NCBI GenBank assembly: GCA_964569425.1
Contig: CAZMVD010000088.1
Location: 1 to 17,495 of the forward strand
Reading direction: 5' to 3'
Origin: JACQXM01 sp964569425
GTDB lineage: Bacteria > Planctomycetota > Phycisphaerae > UBA1845
Length of the DNA stretch: 17,495 nt
The notes under the pieces were generated by a model. It worked only from the letters and a program-made list of their open reading frames with translations, was not told the origin of the DNA and made no database searches. Below, one piece after another: positions 12,621 to 17,495 of this stretch. A program made the translations under genes and the position numbers. Position 1 is the stretch's first letter, and each line of letters begins with the position of its first letter.

Positions 12621-15463
12621 GAATGCTGACCGCGCGGTCGTCGCAATGCCGAAAAAGGAATTCGCGCGCCGGTGCAAAATCAGCATGGGCGCTGTTCGTC
12701 GGACTGTCGGCTTGCGTCGGGACAGGCGCTTCCCCCGTCGCCGCCCAGCCCGACGCGGCGCCGATCCGCGGCGAACTGCTGCGCGATTACGGCGGCCCTG
12801 CGTCCGACGCGCTGATCCTCCCCACCGACGTCGCCATCGCACCCGACGGAACGCTGTACATCGCCGACGGCGTGCACGACCGCATCGCCCTCTTCACCGC
12901 CGAGGGTGACCGCTTGCCCGACATTCGCGGTGTCGGCGCCCTGACGCTCTCACGGCCCATGGGGGTCGCCATCGATGCTCAGGGCCAATTGTGGATCGCA
13001 GATACCGGCCACGGGCGTATCATCGGACGCTCGACCGACGGCGCGCTGCTTCGCACACTCGCCATTCCGCGCGGCGAGCACGCCGTCGATGTTTCGGACC
13101 TGGTGATCGACGCTTCCGGCGTCGTCTGGTTTATTGATAACGACAACCATCGTATCGGACGCTGGGTCACCGACGAATCCGCCGTTTCCTGGTTCGGCCG
13201 GCGCGGCACCAACCTTGGACAATTCGACCATCCCTTCATGATCGCGTCCGCGGTAAGCGGCGATCTCCTGGTCACCGACGTCATTAACGGCCGCGTGCAG
13301 ATCCTTGCTGCCGACGGACGCGCCGCCGGCACCATCGCACGTTACGGCGTGGAGGCAGGCGAGCTTTTCAGACCCAAGGGTATCCAAGGCGACGGGAAAG
13401 GGCGCATCTGGGTGTCCGACGGCGTCCTGGGCGTCGTCCAGGTGTTCCAACCGTCCGGCGCCCCCCTCGGCCTGTTGCGCGATGACGCCGGCCAGCCACT
13501 GAGATTCGAAAACCCCATGGGGATGGCGTTTGACGCCGCCGGAGACTTGTATGTGGTGGAATCCGCCTGGGGGCGCGTGCGGCGCTTCCGCGTGACGGTC
13601 GGCGAAACCGACCGCCGCCCCCCGCCTCCACCACGCCCGCAACTTGTCGAAAGACAACCGCAATCTTGCACCGTCTGCCACGTCGAGTGGATGGCCACTT
13701 TCAACGAACGCCCCGACGCGGCACTCATCCCCGCGCCGATCAACTTCCCCGGCAACCCATACGTCAGCCGCGCGGAAGCCTGTCTCAGTTGCCACGATGG
13801 TTCGGTGGTCGATTCGCGCAAAAAAGTGTGGATGGAGCACGGCCATCGCAAAGGGGTAATGCCCCCCGAATCCATGCACGTCCCTTCGGAACTGCCTCTG
13901 GTCGATGGGGCCATCGCCTGCCGCACCTGCCATTCGGCGCACACCCGCGCGGGATCCGGCAACCTGCTGCGCGATGCCGTCTTTCTGCGCGTCAGCAACG
14001 AGCCCAACGAGTTGTGCCTGAAGTGCCACACGGACATGGAGGGCTCGCCGGGCACCGGCCTGCACCCCACCCATAGGTTCCCTTCGCCGCTGCCTTCGGA
14101 ACTTCTTGCCGCCGGAGCCCGCCCGGCATCCACCCGGGAATCCGCAAACTGCATGGCCTGCCATGCCGCCCACGCCAGCGGCGAAGCAGCGCTGCTCGTC
14201 CGCGTTGAATCGTCAGACCGCTTGTGTCTCTCCTGCCACGAGCAACTCCGGCCCGACCACTTTGCCGCCGGCAACGCCCACGCCCATCCCACGGGCCAGC
14301 CACTCAGCAGCACGATGCGCGCCGCCTTAACCGATCGCGCCGATCGCTGGCCCGCCGGCGACACCCTCAGCTGCCGCACCTGCCATAAGGTCCATCACGG
14401 ACACGACGGGCGAAATCTTCTGGCTGAGCCGATCGCCGATAGTGCGCTCTGCGTGCGCTGCCACACCGATCAAAGCGGCGTTCTCGATGGTCCGCACCGC
14501 TTCGCCGACCAGCCGGATCTGGTCAACGCCCTCGGCCGACCGCTTTCGGAAACCGGCGCTTGCGCTTTCTGCCATTCCGCGCACAGCGGCAGCGCTGCGC
14601 AGCTTTGGGCCGCCACCTCGCCCGCGCCGCACAGTGCCGATGCCACCTGCACCAGTTGCCACCAAGCCAACGACGGATTCGCCGGCGCATCCCTGCGCCC
14701 CTTGCTGCACCCCACCGGTGCATTCGCCGAGAGCTTCGCTGCCAAACGGCCCTCTTCGCTTCCGATTCACGACAACAACGCCCATCCCGATACATCCGGT
14801 GTCATTGGCTGCGCCACTTGCCACGATGTCCACGCCCCACGTGCCCGTTCGGCCTTGTTGCGCTCCTCTGTCGCCCATCCCGCAGGCGACTCCTGCACCG
14901 AGTGCCACCCGCAGACACGAAACATCCACCACAGCCTGCACGCCGCCGTCCTGCTTCCCGAAGAAACCCGCGGCCCCACGCAATGTGCCCCATGCCACAC
15001 CGTGCATGCACCCGCCGGGCCGACGCAAGCCGATTCAATCATGGCGTTGCTCGGCCATCCCGACGACCCGGTGGAAACACGCCGTTGCACCGGCTGCCAC
15101 CGCGCCGACGGTCCCGCCGCGGGTGTTCGTTTCGTCGCGCACCCCGCCCTGCCCATGGTCAACACCGCGGCACCCGGCGCGCCGGGTTTCATGCCCCTGC
15201 TGGATGCACAGGGCCGGTCCGGACCGGTCGGGGTTATCGGCTGCGTGACCTGCCACCTCCCCCACGGGCGCGAGACCCTCGATGGGCTGAATGTCGAGAA
15301 CGGTGCTGCGTTGCCCATGGCGCTGCGCCGCGCCGCCAAGCCGATGCTCCGAGCTTACCAGACGCCCAATCTCTGTTCCTCATGCCATGGGTTTGATGGC
15401 CTGCAACGGTTCCTTTATTTTCATCGCCGGGAGTACGGAACCGCAGTTTCCGCCGCCCCCTGA
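12617..15463 (+). CDS. Fusion of six-bladed NHL propeller and 16-heme cytochrome c
   Basis: 948 aa from GTG 12617. The signal region (SAWALFVGLSAC then VGTGASPVAAQ) could be read as a lipoprotein (lipobox LSAC) or as a cleaved signal (AxA at PVAA); both remain open. Residues about 55-335 form six NHL blades, for example LPTDVAIAPDGTLYIADG, LSRPMGVAIDAQGQLWIAD, LFRPKGIQGDGKGRIWVSDG and FENPMGMAFDAAGDLYVVES. A Pro-rich hinge (RRPPPPPRPQ) leads to sixteen CxxCH motifs between C351 and C920, about one per 36 residues, many in doubled-CXXCH arrangement (CRTCHSAH, CRTCHKVHHGHDG, CATCHDVHAP, CVTCHLPHG). It ends the cluster; the next gene is housekeeping. The fusion shows that propeller and heme domains can form one unit. 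Location is periplasmic or outer-membrane/surface; function is inferred as long-range electron transfer. Confidence 0.92.
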   Translation: MRMLTARSSQCRKRNSRAGAKSAWALFVGLSACVGTGASPVAAQPDAAPIRGELLRDYGGPASDALILPTDVAIAPDGTLYIADGVHDRIALFTAEGDRLPDIRGVGALTLSRPMGVAIDAQGQLWIADTGHGRIIGRSTDGALLRTLAIPRGEHAVDVSDLVIDASGVVWFIDNDNHRIGRWVTDESAVSWFGRRGTNLGQFDHPFMIASAVSGDLLVTDVINGRVQILAADGRAAGTIARYGVEAGELFRPKGIQGDGKGRIWVSDGVLGVVQVFQPSGAPLGLLRDDAGQPLRFENPMGMAFDAAGDLYVVESAWGRVRRFRVTVGETDRRPPPPPRPQLVERQPQSCTVCHVEWMATFNERPDAALIPAPINFPGNPYVSRAEACLSCHDGSVVDSRKKVWMEHGHRKGVMPPESMHVPSELPLVDGAIACRTCHSAHTRAGSGNLLRDAVFLRVSNEPNELCLKCHTDMEGSPGTGLHPTHRFPSPLPSELLAAGARPASTRESANCMACHAAHASGEAALLVRVESSDRLCLSCHEQLRPDHFAAGNAHAHPTGQPLSSTMRAALTDRADRWPAGDTLSCRTCHKVHHGHDGRNLLAEPIADSALCVRCHTDQSGVLDGPHRFADQPDLVNALGRPLSETGACAFCHSAHSGSAAQLWAATSPAPHSADATCTSCHQANDGFAGASLRPLLHPTGAFAESFAAKRPSSLPIHDNNAHPDTSGVIGCATCHDVHAPRARSALLRSSVAHPAGDSCTECHPQTRNIHHSLHAAVLLPEETRGPTQCAPCHTVHAPAGPTQADSIMALLGHPDDPVETRRCTGCHRADGPAAGVRFVAHPALPMVNTAAPGAPGFMPLLDAQGRSGPVGVIGCVTCHLPHGRETLDGLNVENGAALPMALRRAAKPMLRAYQTPNLCSSCHGFDGLQRFLYFHRREYGTAVSAAP

Positions 15464-15582
15464 CCCCCTACCGGGGCGACAGATACCCCAGATCAGGTTA
15501 GGATGCTGCCCGCTTTCGACGATATCCTCATCGGTCGTGCACCGGACAGGTGTCTCGTCGCGCGATGAAAAGAAGGGTGGCT
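15464..15582. other. Spacer between the cytochrome cluster and apt
   Basis: About 120 bases. A weak CCCC-TACC-GGGG hairpin follows the stop codon but has no T-tract, so no convincing terminator is seen. GTG 15550 and ATG 15565 are in frame with apt but lack a good ribosome binding site. No clear promoter could be read. Confidence 0.4.
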
Positions 15583-16125
15583 ATGGTTGATCCCTCTCAA
15601 ATGGGCCACACGCGCCTGCATGAACTGATCCGCGACGTCCCCGATTTCCCCAAGCCCGGAGTCGTCTACAAAGACATTACCCCGCTGCTGCGCGACGAAT
15701 CCGGACTGTCGCTCGCCGTGGAGTACCTCACCCAGCCCTTTCGCCGCGCTCACGTCGATATCGTCGCCGGCGCGGAATCGCGCGGCTTCATCTTCGCCAC
15801 CGCCGTGGCCCGCAACCTCTCCGCGGGGTTTGTACCGATCCGCAAACCGGGGCGGCTTCCCTCGCGTACCCGTTCCGAGGAGTATGCGTTGGAATACGGC
15901 TCCGACCGCGTCGAAATCCACGAAGACGCCATCCGCGCCGGCGACCGGGTGCTCATGGTCGATGACGTGCTCGCCACCGGCGGAACCATGTCCGCCTGCT
16001 GCAAGCTGGTGGAATCGCTCGGCGGCCAGATCGTCGGCATCGCGCTGCTCATCGAACTGTCGTTTCTCCGCGGACGTGAAAAGCTCAACCGCTTTCCGGT
16101 CCATTCCGTTCTGAAATACGATTGA
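15583..16125 (+). CDS. apt: Adenine phosphoribosyltransferase
   Basis: 180 aa from ATG 15583, which has AGAAGGG six to seven bases upstream. Earlier in-frame starts at 15550 and 15565 would give an N-terminal extension unusual for the family, whose members are about 170-185 aa. The enzyme converts adenine and PRPP to AMP and pyrophosphate in purine salvage, in the cytoplasm. Family hallmarks are visible: the N-terminal DVPDFPKPGVVYKDITPLL, the substrate region AGAESRGFIF, the loop IRKPGRLPSRT and EYALEYG, and the PRPP-binding motif VLMVDDVLATGGTM at about residues 123-136. The gene is complete and ordinary, and it has no evident link to the cytochromes upstream. Confidence 0.96.
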   Translation: MVDPSQMGHTRLHELIRDVPDFPKPGVVYKDITPLLRDESGLSLAVEYLTQPFRRAHVDIVAGAESRGFIFATAVARNLSAGFVPIRKPGRLPSRTRSEEYALEYGSDRVEIHEDAIRAGDRVLMVDDVLATGGTMSACCKLVESLGGQIVGIALLIELSFLRGREKLNRFPVHSVLKYD

Positions 16126-16205
16126 ACCCAAGACGCAGGACCGCCTGATTCTCTGCGAACCCGTTCCCTTCCACAGGCCGGAGTCAACGTCGAAAGAGAC
16201 CATCG

Positions 16206-17495
16206 ATGGGCTGGGAAGCTTGGATCACCATCGCCTGTGTGCTCGTCGTGCTCGCTACCCTGATGGCGACGCGCATCGCCGCCGACGTGGTCCTCATGGG
16301 CGCACTCACCGTGCTGCTCGTCACCGGCGTACTGACCCCCAGAGACGCCCTCGCCGGCCTCGCCAACGAAGGGATGGTCACCGTCGGCGTGCTCTTTGTC
16401 GTGGTGGCCGGCCTCAAACAGACCGGCGCCATCAGTTGGATCGTCCAGGCGCTCCTCGGCCGGCCGCGCTCCCTTGCCCACGCCCAGCTCCGCCTCATGG
16501 CTCCCGTGGTCGGCATGAGTGCGCTGCTCAACAACACGCCCGTGGTGGCCATGCTCATCCCCGCGGTCAACGAATGGGCCAAGCGCTTTGGCCTGTCCGT
16601 GTCCAAGCTGATGATTCCGCTCAGCTACGCCGCCATCCTCGGCGGCACGTGCACGCTCATCGGCACCAGCACCAACCTGGTGGTCAACGGCCTGGTGCTT
16701 GAACTGGCCCCCGGCCACGCCGGCTTGCGCGGCATGCACCTTTTTGAGATCGCCTGGGTGGGCGTCCCCTGCGCCGCCATCGGCATTGCCTACTTGTTGA
16801 TGTTCAGCCGCTGGCTTTTGCCCGATCGCCGGCCCGTGCTCAGCCAGTTGCAGGACCCGCGCGAGTATACCGTCGAAATGATCGTGGAAGCGGGCAGCCC
16901 GCTGGTGGGCAAGACCATCGAAGCCGCGGGCCTGCGCCACCTGCCCGGCATGTTCCTTGCCGAGATCGATCGCGAAGGCCAGGTCCTCGCCGCGGTCGCG
17001 CCTCAGGAACGCCTCCGGGCCAACGACCGCCTGCTTTTCGTCGGCGTGGTCGAATCCGTCGTGGACTTGCAGCGCATCCGCGGACTCGCCCCCGCGACCA
17101 ACCAGGTCTTCAAGCTCGACGCCCCCCGCGCCAAACGCTGCCTGATCGAGGCCGTGGTCTCCAATAGTTGTCCGGTCGCCGGCATGACCATTCGCGACGG
17201 ACAGTTTCGCAGCGTCTACAACGCCGTGGTCATCGCCGTCGCCCGCAACGGCGAACGCATCCGCCGCAAGATCGGCGATATCATCCTTCGCCCCGGCGAT
17301 ACCCTGCTGCTCGAAAGTTCCCCCGCCTTCTTCGAGCAGCAGCGCAACTCCCGCGATTTTTTCCTCGTCAGCACCGTCGAGGATTCCAGCCCGCCCCGCC
17401 ACGACCGCATCTTCATCGCCGCCGCCATTCTTGTGGGCATGGTGCTCGCGGTCACCCTGAACTGGCTGACCATGCTCCAGGGTTCCATGCTCGCC
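16206..17495 (+). CDS. SLC13-type transporter with two RCK_C domains, 3' end missing
   Basis: ATG 16206 opens a frame that runs to the window edge (430 residues seen); the ribosome binding site is weak (GAAAGAG). Hydrophobic helices fill residues 1-210. They contain SLC13/DASS signatures: LLNNTPVVAMLIPAV near N109 and GGTCTLIGTSTNLVVNG near G146. Two RCK_C (TrkA-C) regulatory domains follow at about 219-300 and 308-377 (GMTIRDGQF, RPGDTLLLESS). Membrane helices resume from about 405 (IFIAAAILVGMVLAVTL), as expected for the second half of the carrier. Proteins of this layout (SAC1-like, YfbS-like) are annotated as sodium-coupled anion permeases, often for sulfate. The substrate cannot be told from sequence. 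It follows apt by 80 bases and may be co-transcribed with it. Confidence 0.9.
   Translation, partial: MGWEAWITIACVLVVLATLMATRIAADVVLMGALTVLLVTGVLTPRDALAGLANEGMVTVGVLFVVVAGLKQTGAISWIVQALLGRPRSLAHAQLRLMAPVVGMSALLNNTPVVAMLIPAVNEWAKRFGLSVSKLMIPLSYAAILGGTCTLIGTSTNLVVNGLVLELAPGHAGLRGMHLFEIAWVGVPCAAIGIAYLLMFSRWLLPDRRPVLSQLQDPREYTVEMIVEAGSPLVGKTIEAAGLRHLPGMFLAEIDREGQVLAAVAPQERLRANDRLLFVGVVESVVDLQRIRGLAPATNQVFKLDAPRAKRCLIEAVVSNSCPVAGMTIRDGQFRSVYNAVVIAVARNGERIRRKIGDIILRPGDTLLLESSPAFFEQQRNSRDFFLVSTVEDSSPPRHDRIFIAAAILVGMVLAVTLNWLTMLQGSMLA

Noticed and set aside
12950..17402. Long minus-strand open frames (407 codons at 12950-14173 and 550 codons at 15750-17402)
   Set aside because: They are antisense to the 16-heme fusion, apt and the SLC13 transporter, all of which have unmistakable family motifs.
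1..17495. CRISPR arrays, tRNA or rRNA genes, transposases, integrases
   Set aside because: None was seen. The repeats present are short palindromes without regular spacers, and no mobile-element protein motifs occur in the real coding frames.

Overview
The window is a GC-rich bacterial segment dominated by multiheme c-type cytochromes. An outer-membrane beta-barrel protein, lipoprotein signal peptides and periplasmic cytochromes indicate a diderm cell. Short GC-rich palindromic repeats of the AGCCGCGGGCTTCAGCCCGCG type and GCGGAA-type repeats recall what I have seen in Planctomycetota and related environmental genomes. That assignment is a guess; no marker gene here fixes the phylum.

Layout: (1) 1-685, minus strand: the 5' part of a multiheme cytochrome that runs off the left edge. 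(2) 686-1286: a divergent intergenic region with a tandem pair of GGGGAAnnnTCCCC-like palindromes, a possible operator. (3) 1287-15463, plus strand: nine tightly spaced genes, several overlapping. In order they are a beta-barrel, an NHL-propeller lipoprotein, a 12-heme cytochrome, a 4-heme cytochrome, a second NHL lipoprotein, an 8-heme cytochrome, a CbcL-like fusion of an 8-heme c domain with a b-type membrane cytochrome, a membrane-anchored 3-heme cytochrome, and a fusion of an NHL propeller with a 16-heme cytochrome. (4) 15583-16125: apt, adenine phosphoribosyltransferase. (5) 16206 to the right edge: an SLC13-type transporter with two RCK_C (TrkA-C) domains.

Counting CX2CH, CX3CH and CX4CH motifs, the nine-gene block encodes 51 predicted c-type hemes, and the divergent cytochrome adds at least three. 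Read together, the block looks like a trans-envelope electron conduit. Quinol would be oxidised at the inner membrane by the CbcL-like protein and perhaps its triheme neighbour, electrons would cross the periplasm on the multiheme proteins, and the beta-barrel with one or more large cytochromes would carry them through the outer membrane. The direction of flow and the terminal partner (mineral, partner cell, soluble substrate) cannot be read from the sequence.

Two structural themes stand out. Three separate six-bladed NHL propellers each sit directly before, or are fused to, a multiheme cytochrome, which suggests that the propeller and the cytochrome form a unit. A family of palindromic repeats also lies both between and inside these genes. 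In two different proteins it is read in the same frame and adds a similar peptide (QAAGFSPRGR / QAAGLSPPERG).
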